Of a stretch of 64,000 nucleotides of DNA, positions 16,330 through 25,093 are shown one piece after another. The position numbers were made by a program, and so were the translations under genes. Source of the DNA: Deltaproteobacteria bacterium (lineage in GTDB: Bacteria > Desulfobacterota > Syntrophia > Syntrophales > UBA5619). The notes beneath the pieces were generated by a model. That model ran no database searches. It saw only the letters and a list, made by a program, of their open reading frames with translations, and was not told where the DNA came from. Where the stretch lies: positions 21,427 through 85,426 of the forward strand of contig JAKAFS010000004.1 of NCBI GenBank assembly GCA_021817825.1, given 5' to 3'. Each line of letters opens with the position of its first letter. Within the stretch, counting starts at the first letter, position 1.

Positions 16330-16358
16330 TTGACCTGCAATGCCGTTCCTCATATATA
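16330..16358 (+). promoter_or_regulatory. Sigma70 promoter for the Cys-rich protein gene
   Basis: TTGACC (16330-16335), 17-bp spacer, TATATA (16353-16358). It lies in the divergent gap and gives a leader of about 30 nt for the plus-strand gene at 16397. Confidence 0.6.
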
Positions 16359-16396
16359 TCGCCGCAGCTCTAAAGATAGGAATGCCCTAAGTCACG

Positions 16397-17218
16397 ATGA
16401 ACGAACCTTTTCTCCCTCTCTGCCAGCCCGATGGCGGCAAGTCCTGCGGGGCCTGCTGCGGCATCTACAACTATGTGGACAGTTCCCGGGAGGCGCTGAC
16501 CAGCCGTCTGCGCAGCCGGACGGAGCGCTTTTCCCGCACGGTCCGCGGTCCCGAGGATCTTTTGGCCTTCTCCCGGGCCGTCCGCGCCGAGGAGGATCAG
16601 AATAAACGCTTCGAGGTGATCTACTGCTGCGAATACGCCGGGTTTCTCGATGCCGGAGAGCGGCGCGTCGGCTGCCTGCTCCATCCTGCGCAGAACAACG
16701 GCCGCGACATGCGCGACGTTTCCTTTTACGGCCGCGAGCTCTGCGACGGCCATTTCTGTCCCAGCTACCATTTTCTCAGCCGGACGGAGCAGCGGATCCT
16801 CATGGAGCTGCTGGACGACTGGTATCTCTACGGCCTGTGCCTTACGGACATCGACTTTGTCAAAGGGTACTTCCGCCATCTCGCCGATTCCTTGGGGGAG
16901 ATGCCGCCTCCGGAGCGGTTTTTGGGGGACGCGGCCCGAAAGATCGCCCTTGCCTTTTTCGGCTTCAAGCTGACCTGGCCGTTCCGCTCCACCGACGCGA
17001 ACCGTTTCGGCCGTTTCTATTTCGACGGCGCCCAGCATATGATTCGACATATCGACTACGAGGCACTGGGGAGCGAGCGCTCGCGCTATGACGGGATCTT
17101 CCTCAGCCTGACCTCGGTGTTTCGGGACCGCGGGGAACTCCTCCTTGCCGAAGAAATGGTCCGGGAAAATATTGCCGCCCTGGCCGCTGCGGTGGGAAAA
17201 GGGCCTGATTTTCGTTGA
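16397..17218 (+). CDS. Cysteine-rich protein, YkgJ-like metal-binding candidate
   Basis: A 273-residue protein with conserved-looking cysteines near the N-terminus: KSCGACCGIYN (about residues 15-25), IYCCEYAGF, GCLLHP and CDGHFCPSYH. The CxxCC and later Cys pattern resembles YkgJ-type zinc/iron-chelating proteins. The C-terminal half (130-273) is helical with no motif I recognise. Its promoter lies just upstream and the hpt gene follows. The function is unknown; metal binding is inferred from the cysteines only. Confidence 0.75.
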   Translation: MNEPFLPLCQPDGGKSCGACCGIYNYVDSSREALTSRLRSRTERFSRTVRGPEDLLAFSRAVRAEEDQNKRFEVIYCCEYAGFLDAGERRVGCLLHPAQNNGRDMRDVSFYGRELCDGHFCPSYHFLSRTEQRILMELLDDWYLYGLCLTDIDFVKGYFRHLADSLGEMPPPERFLGDAARKIALAFFGFKLTWPFRSTDANRFGRFYFDGAQHMIRHIDYEALGSERSRYDGIFLSLTSVFRDRGELLLAEEMVRENIAALAAAVGKGPDFR

Positions 17219-17243
17219 CATGGCGTGCGACGTCGTTTAGTGT
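17215..17243 (+). promoter_or_regulatory. Candidate promoter for hpt
   Basis: TTGACA (17215-17220) overlaps the stop codon of the preceding gene; after 17 bp comes TAGTGT (17238-17243), a partial -10. It would serve hpt with a leader of about 80 nt. Confidence 0.4.
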
Positions 17244-17328
17244 ACGCAGGCGATGCCCGATTGGGGAACCCGCGACGGGAAAAATGGCGTCGCGGCAGGG
17301 AAAAACCCTTGCACCGGAGGTGGAATCG

Positions 17329-17859
17329 ATGGCGGAGGACGCGCCGGACATTCTCTTGACAAAAGAGCGTATCGCCCAGCGGGTCGCGGAGTTGGCCGCC
17401 CAGATCTCTGCAGAGCACCGGGGGGGCGAGTTGCTGGTTGTCGGCGTGCTCAACGGGGCCTTTGTCTTCATGGCCGATCTGATCCGCGCCCTGACCGTTC
17501 CCTGCTCCGTCGATTTCGTCCGGCTGGCCAGCTACAGCGGCTGCGAGAGTTGCGGGCAGGTCCGGATCACCAAGGACCTGGAGACGCCGGTCGCGGGGCG
17601 GGATCTGCTCGTCGTGGAAGACATCGTCGATACGGGGCTGACCCTCTCCTGGCTTGTGGAGGCCTTGCGGGTGCGGCAGCCGGCCTCGCTCAAGGTCTGC
17701 GCCTTTCTGGACAAGAAGGAGCGCCGGAAGGTTCCCTTCGAGGCCGATTATGTGGGATTTGCCATTCCCGACCGGTTCATCGTCGGCTATGGGCTCGATT
17801 ATAACGAACGGTATCGTTATCTCCCGGATGTGTGCGTACTCCGGGATACTGCATCTTAG
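17329..17859 (+). CDS. hpt: Hypoxanthine phosphoribosyltransferase
   Basis: A 176-residue purine salvage enzyme that joins hypoxanthine or guanine to PRPP. The PRPP-binding motif VVEDIVDTGLT (about residues 91-101) is intact, VVGVLNGAFVFMADL is the nearby strand-turn, and the C-terminal DYVGFAIPDRFIVGYGLDYNE is typical of HPRTs. The ATG at 17329 has GGAGGT 8 nt upstream; the frame beyond to 17215 is not coding-like. It is followed 9 bp later by the DUF3426 gene. Confidence 0.95.
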   Translation: MAEDAPDILLTKERIAQRVAELAAQISAEHRGGELLVVGVLNGAFVFMADLIRALTVPCSVDFVRLASYSGCESCGQVRITKDLETPVAGRDLLVVEDIVDTGLTLSWLVEALRVRQPASLKVCAFLDKKERRKVPFEADYVGFAIPDRFIVGYGLDYNERYRYLPDVCVLRDTAS

Positions 17860-17868
17860 GGGGAAACT

Positions 17869-18924
17869 ATGATTATCCGGTGTCGGAAATGCGAAACACG
17901 GTTTCGATTTGACGAGGCGCTGATCCATGGGGATGGCGTATGGGTGCGTTGCAGCCGCTGCCAGAACGTCTTTTTTCAGGAGCGGCCCTCCGAGGGCTTT
18001 CCCCCTTCCGCCCCGGCCGTCGCCCATGAAGTGCCTTCCGTGCGGATCAGCGATGCCCGGCGTCCTTCCGATGACCGCTTTCCCCCGGCCGAGGAGCGTT
18101 CCTTCCGGGACGAACTGGACCAGGCCGGGGCCGCGCTTGCCCGTGAAGAGGGAGACCGGGACGGCTTTGAGTCCGCCCGGAGCGGTCGGTGGGAGAGGGG
18201 GGCCGACGAGATCGGCCAGCGGTCTGCTTCCGACGGCGACGAGAGGGATTTGGCGTCCGTTCCGCTCCGCGATGCCGAGACCGATCTCGATCAGGAGGAG
18301 ACGGAAGAGGACGACGATCTTTATGACGGCGAACCGGAGCCGAAACGGCGGATGGGGTTGATCCTGAAGATTTTCGCCCTGCTGCTCTTCACCGTCCTGG
18401 TCGTGGGCGGGGTGTATCTCTGGCTCTTTCCGGAGGTCCGGACCATGGCCCTGGGATGGGCGTCCCCCTGGCTGAAGACCATTCCCGGCATTGAAAAGCT
18501 TATCGGGACCGAGGAGGCCAAGAAGAAGGAAAGCATGGTGGCGCCGGTGCGCATCAAGGACATCCGGCAGCGCACCGTGGCCAATCTCCTCGCGGGGAAC
18601 CTCCGCGTTCTGGAGGGGGTGGCGGTCAACCAGTCGCCTTATCCCCTGGCGCGGATCCGGGTCAAACTGGTCATTTCCGACGCCTATGACGTCGTTTTGG
18701 GCGAAAAGACCGTCTTTGGCGGCAACACCCTGACCGATGTGGAGCTGAGCACCCTGGCGGAGCCCGAGATCCAACGGGAACTTTCCAATCCCCAGGGAAG
18801 CGATGTGGCCAACGAAAGGGTCCTGCCCAACGGCGAGATCCCCTTCATGATCGTCTTTGGCCAGGAGCAGAACGGGGCGATCAAGACGGTGGTCATGCCC
18901 GCCGGAGCCGACCGGGCCCAGTAA
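17869..18924 (+). CDS. Zinc-ribbon/DUF3426 single-pass membrane protein
   Basis: A 351-residue protein. Residues 1-36 form a zinc ribbon with CRKC and CSRC pairs (MJ0042-type). A long acidic, low-complexity region follows, then one membrane helix (about 165-187), then a folded domain (about 220-351) with VLEGVAVNQSPYPLARIRVK, matching DUF3426. The topology places the ribbon inside and the DUF3426 domain outside the membrane. Such proteins are common in Deltaproteobacteria; the function is not known. It ends at a strong terminator. Confidence 0.85.
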   Translation: MIIRCRKCETRFRFDEALIHGDGVWVRCSRCQNVFFQERPSEGFPPSAPAVAHEVPSVRISDARRPSDDRFPPAEERSFRDELDQAGAALAREEGDRDGFESARSGRWERGADEIGQRSASDGDERDLASVPLRDAETDLDQEETEEDDDLYDGEPEPKRRMGLILKIFALLLFTVLVVGGVYLWLFPEVRTMALGWASPWLKTIPGIEKLIGTEEAKKKESMVAPVRIKDIRQRTVANLLAGNLRVLEGVAVNQSPYPLARIRVKLVISDAYDVVLGEKTVFGGNTLTDVELSTLAEPEIQRELSNPQGSDVANERVLPNGEIPFMIVFGQEQNGAIKTVVMPAGADRAQ

Positions 18925-18955
18925 AGACCATTCTTGCGAATCCCGACAAAACCAA

Positions 18956-18993
18956 AAAGGGCATGGTCTTTCGACCATGCCCTTTGGCTTTTT
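18956..18993 (+). terminator. Intrinsic terminator after the DUF3426 gene
   Basis: A perfect 13-bp stem (18956-18968 with 18973-18985) closed by the tetraloop TTTC and followed by GGCTTTTTC. The next gene starts only 17 bp beyond it, so tag needs its own promoter or read-through. Confidence 0.9.
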
Positions 18994-19010
18994 CCTCTGT
19001 GAGGTTTATG

Positions 19011-19598
19011 ATGACGCGCTGCGGCTGGGTCAATGAAAAGAACGAATTGTACGTGAAATATCACGATCGGGAGTGGGGCGTGCCGCTGCATGACGACAGA
19101 AGGCTCTTTGAAATGCTCACCCTGGAAGGCGCGCAGGCCGGGCTTTCCTGGGAAACCATTTTAAAGAAGAGGGAAAACTATCGCGTTGCCTTTGACGGCT
19201 TTGATCCCCGAATCGTTTCCGGCTATGGGGACAGGGAAGAAAAACAGCTGCTACAGAACCCGGGGATTGTCCGCAATCGGTTGAAAATCAGCTCCACGAT
19301 CCTGAACGCCAAGGTCTTTCTCGCGATCCAGAAGGAATTCGGAAGCTTCGATGGCTATCTCTGGAAGTTCGTCGATCATTCCCCGATTCAAAATGCTTTA
19401 AAAACCATGCAGGACATTCCGCCCAAAACGGAGTTGTCCGATGCCATATCGAAAGATCTGAAGCAGCGGGGCATGAAATTCGTGGGATCCACGATCATCT
19501 ATGCCTTTATGCAGGCCGTCGGCATGGTCAATGACCATACGACGGATTGCTTTCGCTACGAAGAAATCAAGAACGGGAAGATTCAAAGAAAAAAGTGA
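19011..19598 (+). CDS. tag: DNA-3-methyladenine glycosylase I
   Basis: A 195-residue base-excision repair enzyme that removes 3-methyladenine. The family start MTRCGWVN, YHDREWGVP with the catalytic-site Glu, LTLEGAQAGLSWETIL and MKFVGSTIIYAFMQAVGMVNDH all match Tag, including the Cys and His residues of its zinc site. The second of two adjacent ATGs (19011) is preferred, being 6 nt from GAGG. It lies directly behind the terminator of the previous gene. Confidence 0.96.
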   Translation: MTRCGWVNEKNELYVKYHDREWGVPLHDDRRLFEMLTLEGAQAGLSWETILKKRENYRVAFDGFDPRIVSGYGDREEKQLLQNPGIVRNRLKISSTILNAKVFLAIQKEFGSFDGYLWKFVDHSPIQNALKTMQDIPPKTELSDAISKDLKQRGMKFVGSTIIYAFMQAVGMVNDHTTDCFRYEEIKNGKIQRKK

Positions 19599-19704
19599 TC
19601 TGACGATCGTTTCAACCTGATTCAGGCGCCGATCGGGTCTATCCCAATACTTTTGTGCCTTTTCTGGAACACCACGCGCAGTCGTGACCGCGCATCTGCC
19701 GTCG

Positions 19705-20337
19705 CTAGAGGCCGAGGGCGGCGAGGATCCGGTTCTGGGAGATGACCCCTTCGCGCAGGACCACCGGCGGGGTGACGGTGACATCGAGGATCGTCGAGCC
19801 CCGGCCGCCTTCCGTTTTTCCCCCGGCCACGACGGCATCGAGCGCATCGCCGAAGGTCACCGCGGCATCCCGGGCAGAGGAGCACTCCGGCCCCCCGGAA
19901 AGGTTGGCGCTCGTCGCCGTCAGCGGCCCTTCCAGGCCGGCCGCCAGGAGCCGGGCGACGGGGTGGCTGGAAACGCGGATCCCGATCTTGCCGGTGCCGG
20001 CCGTGAGACGCGGAAGAACCGCTGCCGAGGCCTTGAAAACCAGGGTCAGCGGTCCCGGCCAGAAGGCTTGCATGAGGACGCGGGCCGCCGCCGGGATCTC
20101 CTCCACGAGGGGTGTAACGGCGCTTTCATCGGCGACGATGACGGCGACGGGATTGCTAAAATCGCGCCCCTTCACCTGAAAGAGCCGGTCCACGGCCGAC
20201 TCGCTCGTCGCGTCGGCGCCGAGGCCGTAGAAGGTCTCGGTGGGAAAGGCCAGGACGCCCCCTCGGCGCAGGATCTGCACCGATTCGGCGATGGCGGCGT
20301 CGCCCGGATTGATGTCGGCGATGGGCAGCAGGCGCAT
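19705..20337 (-). CDS. tsaC: Threonylcarbamoyl-AMP synthase (Sua5/YciO/YrdC family)
   Basis: A 210-residue enzyme producing threonylcarbamoyl-AMP for tRNA t6A37. FPTETFYGLGADA, KGRDFSNPVAV with the substrate Lys/Arg, PGPLTLVFK and TATSANLSGG are the core signatures. It lacks the extra Sua5 domain, so it is TsaC-sized. The start overlaps the purE stop by one base (TAATG). A YciO-type paralogue cannot be fully excluded, but the KxR motif supports enzymatic function. Confidence 0.93.
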   Translation of the reverse strand: MRLLPIADINPGDAAIAESVQILRRGGVLAFPTETFYGLGADATSESAVDRLFQVKGRDFSNPVAVIVADESAVTPLVEEIPAAARVLMQAFWPGPLTLVFKASAAVLPRLTAGTGKIGIRVSSHPVARLLAAGLEGPLTATSANLSGGPECSSARDAAVTFGDALDAVVAGGKTEGGRGSTILDVTVTPPVVLREGVISQNRILAALGL

Positions 20338-20837
20338 TATTTCAAATTCTCGTGCTTTCTCTCCACGTCGCTGGCCATCTTTTTGATGTAGGCCTGGAGC
20401 TTTTTCAGGAGATCCTCGTCCTCCAGGGAGAGGATGCGGACGGCCAGCAACGCGGCGTTTTTCGCCCCTGCCTTGCCGATCGCCATGGTGGCCACGGGAA
20501 TCCCCCCCGGCATCTGGACCGTGGCCAGCAGGGCGTCGAGCCCCTTGAGCGACGTGGCGTCGATGGGGACGCCGATGACCGGCAGCAGGGTCTGCGACGC
20601 GATGACCCCGGCCAGGTGGGCCGCGGCCCCGGCGCCGACGATGATGATCCTCACCCCTCGTTTCGCCGCCCCGTGGGCGAAGGCGGTGGTCCGCTCCGGC
20701 GTCCGGTGGGCCGAAGTCAGGAAGAGTTCGTTGGCAATTCCGAATTCGTTCAGGGTCTTGACCGACTCTTCCATGACCGAAAGATCGGAATCGCTCCCCA
20801 TGACGACGCTGACGAGAACTTCTGACTTTTGCTGCAT
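20337..20837 (-). CDS. purE: N5-carboxyaminoimidazole ribonucleotide mutase
   Basis: A 166-residue class I PurE. MGSDSDLSVM at the N-terminus, SAHRTPER and GAGAAAHLAGVIA with the catalytic His, and PVIGVPIDATSLKGLDALLATVQMP are diagnostic. It isomerises N5-CAIR to CAIR in purine synthesis. It is coupled to tsaC (one-base overlap) and sits 118 bp from purH on the same strand, separated by a terminator-like hairpin. No purK is adjacent. Confidence 0.97.
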   Translation of the reverse strand: MQQKSEVLVSVVMGSDSDLSVMEESVKTLNEFGIANELFLTSAHRTPERTTAFAHGAAKRGVRIIIVGAGAAAHLAGVIASQTLLPVIGVPIDATSLKGLDALLATVQMPGGIPVATMAIGKAGAKNAALLAVRILSLEDEDLLKKLQAYIKKMASDVERKHENLK

Positions 20838-20867
20838 GTGAACAACTCCTTAGAGATAATAAAGTGG

Positions 20868-20903
20868 AAAAGCCGGGATCGCTCCCGAAACAGGAGCGAT
20901 CCC
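20868..20903 (-). terminator. Terminator downstream of purH
   Basis: Perfect 11-bp arms (20875-20885 and 20893-20903) with a 7-nt loop. In the purH direction the stem is followed by GGCTTTTCC. It separates the purD-purH message from purE-tsaC. Confidence 0.6.
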
Positions 20904-20954
20904 ACCTTTTGGAAAATCAACTACAGAAAAATTCGGTTTTCAGGCCGCTCTGCT

Positions 20955-22526
20955 CTAGTGTTTGAAATGGCGCATCCCCGTGAAGATCATCGCCATCCCG
21001 TGTTCGTCGGCGGCCTGGATGACCTCCTCGTCGCGGATCGATCCCCCCGGCTCGATGATCGCCGTGATCCCCGCCTCGGCGGCCATATCCACGCCGTCCC
21101 TAAAGGGGAAGAAGGCGTCGGAGCCCACGACGCAGCCCGCCGTCGGCAGGACCGCCTTCATCTTGGCGATCTTCACCGAATCGACGCGGCTCGTCTGACC
21201 CGCCCCCACGCCGACCAGCTGGTCCTTGGTCGTATAGACGATGGCGTTGGATTTGACATGCTTGACCATGCGCCAGGCGAACTCCAGGGCCTGATATTCG
21301 GCCTCCGTCGGGACCCTTTTCGAGACCACCTGGGCCTGACGGATGTCGAAGGGGACCAGATCCCGTTCCTGGACGAGAAGTCCGCCCATGACGCGGCGGA
21401 AGTCGTAGCCCGAGGAGCGCTTCGTGCAGGAGACCGGGATTTCGAGGACCCGGACGTTTTTCTTCGTCCCCAGCAGCTCCAGCGCCTCGGCGCTGTAGGC
21501 GGGGGCAATGATCACCTCGAAGAAGATCTTGACCAGCTCCTCGGCCGCCTTTTTGTCTACCGGGCCGTTGAAGGCGACGATGCCGCCGAAGGCCGAGACC
21601 GGGTCGCCGGCCATGGCCTTCAGGAAGGCCTCGGCCATGTCGCCGCTGGAGGTGGCCGCGCCGCAGGGGTTGGCATGCTTGATGATCACGCAGCCGGGAA
21701 GGGGGAGATCGGAGGCGACCTGCCAGGCGGCGTCGCCGTCCATGATGTTGTTGTACGACAGTTCCTTGCCCTGGAGCTGCCGCCCGTTCGAGAGGGCCGA
21801 GAGCTGCGGGTCCTTCTCGCGGTAGAAGGCCGCCTTCTGGTGCGGGTTTTCGCCGTAGCGCAGGTCCTGGGCCTTGGCGAACTGGCAGGAGAAGGTGTCG
21901 GGGAAGTCCCGCTTTTCTTCACTGCCGCTGGAAAGGAGCCCCAGGTAGTTCGAGATGGCCCCGTCGTAGCGGGCCGTCAACTGGAAGGTCTTCTTGGCCA
22001 GTGCGAAGTTGGTCGCCTCCGAGATCTTGCCGCCCGTCTCTTTCATTTCCGCGAGGATCTTCGCGTAGTCTTCGGGATCGGTGACCACCGAGACGAACCG
22101 GTAGTTCTTCGCGGCGGCGCGGAGCATCGTGGGGCCGCCGATGTCGATGTTCTCGATGGCGTGGTCCAGAGAGCACCCCTCCTTGGCGACCGTGTCCTCG
22201 AAGCGGTAGAGGTTGATGACCGCCATGTCGATGAGGCCGATCCCGTGCTCCTTTAAGGCCTGCATGTGGCCCGCATTGTCCCGGAGCCCCAGGAGTCCCC
22301 CGTGGATCTTGGGATGGAGGGTCTTGAGCCTGCCGTCCATCATCTCCGGAAAGCCCGTGTACTCCGAGACGTCCTTGACCGTCACGCCGCTCGCCCGCAG
22401 CTGGGCCGCGGTGCCGCCCGTGGAAAGGATCTCGACGCCGTAGGCCTGGAGCCCCTGGGCGAAGCCGACGATTCCCTGCTTGTCCGTCACGCTGATCAGT
22501 ACCCGTTTGATGTCGTTGAACTGCAT
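20955..22526 (-). CDS. purH: Bifunctional AICAR formyltransferase/IMP cyclohydrolase
   Basis: A 523-residue enzyme for the last two steps of IMP synthesis. The N-terminal IMP cyclohydrolase domain (1-200) has [31 protein letters not shown] and [16 protein letters not shown]. The AICAR transformylase domain carries RYGENPHQ and the catalytic [10 protein letters not shown] segment, and ends with [17 protein letters not shown]. Length and domain order are standard. It follows purD by 22 bp. Confidence 0.98.
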   Translation of the reverse strand: MQFNDIKRVLISVTDKQGIVGFAQGLQAYGVEILSTGGTAAQLRASGVTVKDVSEYTGFPEMMDGRLKTLHPKIHGGLLGLRDNAGHMQALKEHGIGLIDMAVINLYRFEDTVAKEGCSLDHAIENIDIGGPTMLRAAAKNYRFVSVVTDPEDYAKILAEMKETGGKISEATNFALAKKTFQLTARYDGAISNYLGLLSSGSEEKRDFPDTFSCQFAKAQDLRYGENPHQKAAFYREKDPQLSALSNGRQLQGKELSYNNIMDGDAAWQVASDLPLPGCVIIKHANPCGAATSSGDMAEAFLKAMAGDPVSAFGGIVAFNGPVDKKAAEELVKIFFEVIIAPAYSAEALELLGTKKNVRVLEIPVSCTKRSSGYDFRRVMGGLLVQERDLVPFDIRQAQVVSKRVPTEAEYQALEFAWRMVKHVKSNAIVYTTKDQLVGVGAGQTSRVDSVKIAKMKAVLPTAGCVVGSDAFFPFRDGVDMAAEAGITAIIEPGGSIRDEEVIQAADEHGMAMIFTGMRHFKH

Positions 22527-22548
22527 AGTTGTCTCCCTGTTAATGGAT

Positions 22549-23874
22549 TTACCCTTTCAAGCGTTTCATGTGGTCGATTCTCTTCTGGATCAGCGGTTCG
22601 GTGCCGATGTCGGAGCGGTGGTCCACGGGACCGCCGATGGCCTTGATCGCCCCTTCGGCGATCCTTTCCGCCTCAGCCAGGCTGTCGGCGATGCCGACGA
22701 CGCCCATGGCCCGCGAGGCGGTCATGTAGAGGCCGTCCGCTTTTCGGTCGATCGAGGAATAGTAGAGCCGCGCCCCCTGGACGTCGCCGATCTCGATCCG
22801 GGAAGAGGTCGAGGCGGCGTCGGGATGGTCGGCCGGAAGGCCGTAGCCTTTCGGGACGCAGTACTTGCAGACCGTCGCCTTTTTTTCAAAGGTCAGGGCG
22901 AGCTGATCGAGGGTGCCGTCGATGATCGCCCGGCAAAGGGCGATAAAATCGGTTTTCAGGAGCGGCAGGATGTTCATCGCCTCGGGATCGCCGAAGCGGG
23001 CGTTGTATTCGATGAGCTTCACCCCCGTAGCGGTGATCATGAAGCCGCCGTAGAGGACCCCCTTGTAGGGCTGCCCGGTCTCGGCCAGGAGCGCGGCCGC
23101 GACTTTCTCGGTGATCGCCAGCCCCTGGGCCACGGCATCGGCGTCCAGAAAGGGGAGGAGGTGGTCGGCGCCGGAGTAGGAGCCCATTCCCCCGGTGTTG
23201 GGGCCGCGGTCGCCGGCGAAGCGCCGCTTGTGGTCCTGGACCGGCGGCGTTGCCTTGACCGTCCGGCCGTCGCAGAGGCACTGGAGGGAAAACTCCTCTC
23301 CTTCCAATTTTTCCTCCACCGTGACGCTGGGGTGGCTCCGGAGGATCTCCCGGCAGAGGTCAAGGGCCTCGGCGCGGGTTTGGAAATGGTCGCCCTGGAC
23401 CATGACCCCCTTGCCGCCCGTGAGTCCGTCGGGCTTCAGGACAATGCCGGGAAGCTCGTTCAGGAAGGCCTCGATCCCTTCGAGGTCCGTGAAGTTCCGG
23501 AACCGGGGATTTCCCGGGATGCCGTATTTTTCCAGCAGGTTGCGGGTAAAGGACTTGGAGCTCTCCAGGCGGGCCAGCGTTTGGGTCGGCCCCACAGCCG
23601 GGATGCCCGCCGCGGCCAGGGCATCGACGATGCCGTGGCTCAAGGGGTCCTCGGGGCCGATGACCGCAAAGGCCACCTTCGCTTCCTTGGCAAAGGCGAT
23701 GATCGGCGCCGGATCGTCGTACCGGCCGATCCGGACTTCCGCCGCCAGGGCGGCGATGCCGGGGTTGTCGGTCTTCATGAAGGCAAACAGCCGGGGGGCC
23801 TGCTCCGATCGGGCGATCGCCTCGGCGATCGCATGCTCCCGGGCTCCGTTGCCGACGAGAAGGACATGGGTCAT
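22549..23874 (-). CDS. purD: Phosphoribosylamine-glycine ligase
   Basis: A 441-residue ATP-grasp enzyme forming GAR. It begins [15 protein letters not shown], followed by [11 protein letters not shown], the ATP-grasp loop [13 protein letters not shown] and YNARFGDPE. The ATG at 23874 has GAAGGAG upstream; a longer frame to 23913 is discarded. It heads the purD-purH unit. The enzyme is somewhat longer than E. coli PurD because of a helix insertion in the central part. Confidence 0.96.
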   Translation of the reverse strand: MTHVLLVGNGAREHAIAEAIARSEQAPRLFAFMKTDNPGIAALAAEVRIGRYDDPAPIIAFAKEAKVAFAVIGPEDPLSHGIVDALAAAGIPAVGPTQTLARLESSKSFTRNLLEKYGIPGNPRFRNFTDLEGIEAFLNELPGIVLKPDGLTGGKGVMVQGDHFQTRAEALDLCREILRSHPSVTVEEKLEGEEFSLQCLCDGRTVKATPPVQDHKRRFAGDRGPNTGGMGSYSGADHLLPFLDADAVAQGLAITEKVAAALLAETGQPYKGVLYGGFMITATGVKLIEYNARFGDPEAMNILPLLKTDFIALCRAIIDGTLDQLALTFEKKATVCKYCVPKGYGLPADHPDAASTSSRIEIGDVQGARLYYSSIDRKADGLYMTASRAMGVVGIADSLAEAERIAEGAIKAIGGPVDHRSDIGTEPLIQKRIDHMKRLKG

Positions 23875-24059
23875 AAAAACTCCTTCCATGAACGGTCTGT
23901 TGGTGTGGCCCACTCATACCGAAAAAAGAATCGGGAGTCAAACAAATCGAGGGACCAACCTCCCCGCCAGCGGGCGACTTTTGCCTGCCGGGGAGCCCCC
24001 ATCTACAGGGGCATGGTTCCGGTCAATTCTTCCGGTTCTCGCCGGTCGGGCAAATTTGT

Positions 24060-24088
24060 TTGACATCGCCAGAGGCTTTCCCTATACT
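24060..24088 (+). promoter_or_regulatory. Strong sigma70 promoter for the ABC-ACP-ketosynthase operon
   Basis: TTGACA (24060-24065), exactly 17 bp, TATACT (24083-24088; 5 of 6). The predicted start near 24095 leaves about 60 nt before the TTG start of the ABC gene. This is the best match to the consensus in the window, so the pathway is probably constitutively transcribed or repressed by a site I cannot see. Confidence 0.8.
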
Positions 24089-24156
24089 CCGCCTGTCTCT
24101 TTTCTGAAAGGTTGTAATAACTTATTGAATGAATTTGTCATATTGCCGGAGATCCG

Positions 24157-25083
24157 TTGATCAGCATCCAGCATCTCTACAAATCATACCCCGGGAAAGC
24201 CGTCCTGCGCGACATTCAGCTTGACGTGCGACGCGGGTCCATCCTGGGGCTTTTGGGCCCCAACGGGGCGGGAAAGACGACCCTGATCTCCATCCTGACC
24301 GGCCTCATCGAAAAAGACGCAGGCGCGATCGCCATCGGCGGTCTCGATCTCGACCGTGAGCGGGGCCGCATCCAGTGCCGGTGCAGCTATGTGCCCCAGA
24401 ACCTCGCCTTCTACAACCGCCTGTCGGCCCGGGAAAACCTGGAGTACTTCGGTTCTCTCTGGGGGCTGAAGGGAAAGCCGCTGAAGGAACGGATGGCCTT
24501 TTGCATCGATGCCGGGAGCCTCGCGGCCTTTGTCGAAAAGCGGGTGGACACCTTCTCCGGCGGGATGAAGCGCCGTCTCAACCTGGCCATCGGCCTTTTG
24601 AACGAGCCGGAGCTCCTCTATCTCGACGAGCCCACGGTCGGCGTCGATGCCCAGTCGCGAAACTACATCCTGGAGACGATCCGCAGGATCAACCGGGAAA
24701 AGGGAACGACGGTCATCTACACGTCTCATTATATGGACGAAATCGAGCAGGTGGCCGACGACATCGCCGTGATCGATGGGGGAAGGATTGTCCTCCATGA
24801 CAGTAAAGAGGCCCTCATGAGCCGCGCCGCTGCCGTCGCAATCCGGCTTGCGACGCCGACCGAAGCCGTGGCCGGGCTGCTGGGAAAGCGCGACGGGCTT
24901 GCGGTGGAGGGCGACTGCATCCGGATCGCCCGGGACGAGCGGTTCAATGAAAACATGGCTTACGCATTTACCGTCCTTGGCGATCAGGGCGCCCAGGTGA
25001 AGGACGTCCTCTTCGGCGAGCGGAATCTCGAGGCCCTTTTCCTCGAACTGACCAGCAGCCGGCTGCGGGACGACGAGGAGTAA
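24157..25083 (+). CDS. ABC exporter ATP-binding protein
   Basis: A 308-residue ATPase of the CcmA/NatA (ABC-2 export) type. Walker A GPNGAGKT, Q-loop VPQN, signature FSGGM, Walker B LLYLDEPTVG and the H-loop HYMDEIEQ are intact. The C-terminal 70 residues form the accessory region usual in this class. The TTG start is supported by GGAG 6 nt upstream. It is the first gene of the operon with its permease, an ACP and ketosynthases, which suggests export of the acyl product those enzymes make. Confidence 0.92.
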   Translation: MISIQHLYKSYPGKAVLRDIQLDVRRGSILGLLGPNGAGKTTLISILTGLIEKDAGAIAIGGLDLDRERGRIQCRCSYVPQNLAFYNRLSARENLEYFGSLWGLKGKPLKERMAFCIDAGSLAAFVEKRVDTFSGGMKRRLNLAIGLLNEPELLYLDEPTVGVDAQSRNYILETIRRINREKGTTVIYTSHYMDEIEQVADDIAVIDGGRIVLHDSKEALMSRAAAVAIRLATPTEAVAGLLGKRDGLAVEGDCIRIARDERFNENMAYAFTVLGDQGAQVKDVLFGERNLEALFLELTSSRLRDDEE

Positions 25084-25093
25084 GCGCGCAGAC

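Noticed and set aside
17086..18978. 630-residue minus-strand frame
   Set aside because: Antisense to hpt and the DUF3426 gene, both with clear motifs and ribosome binding sites.
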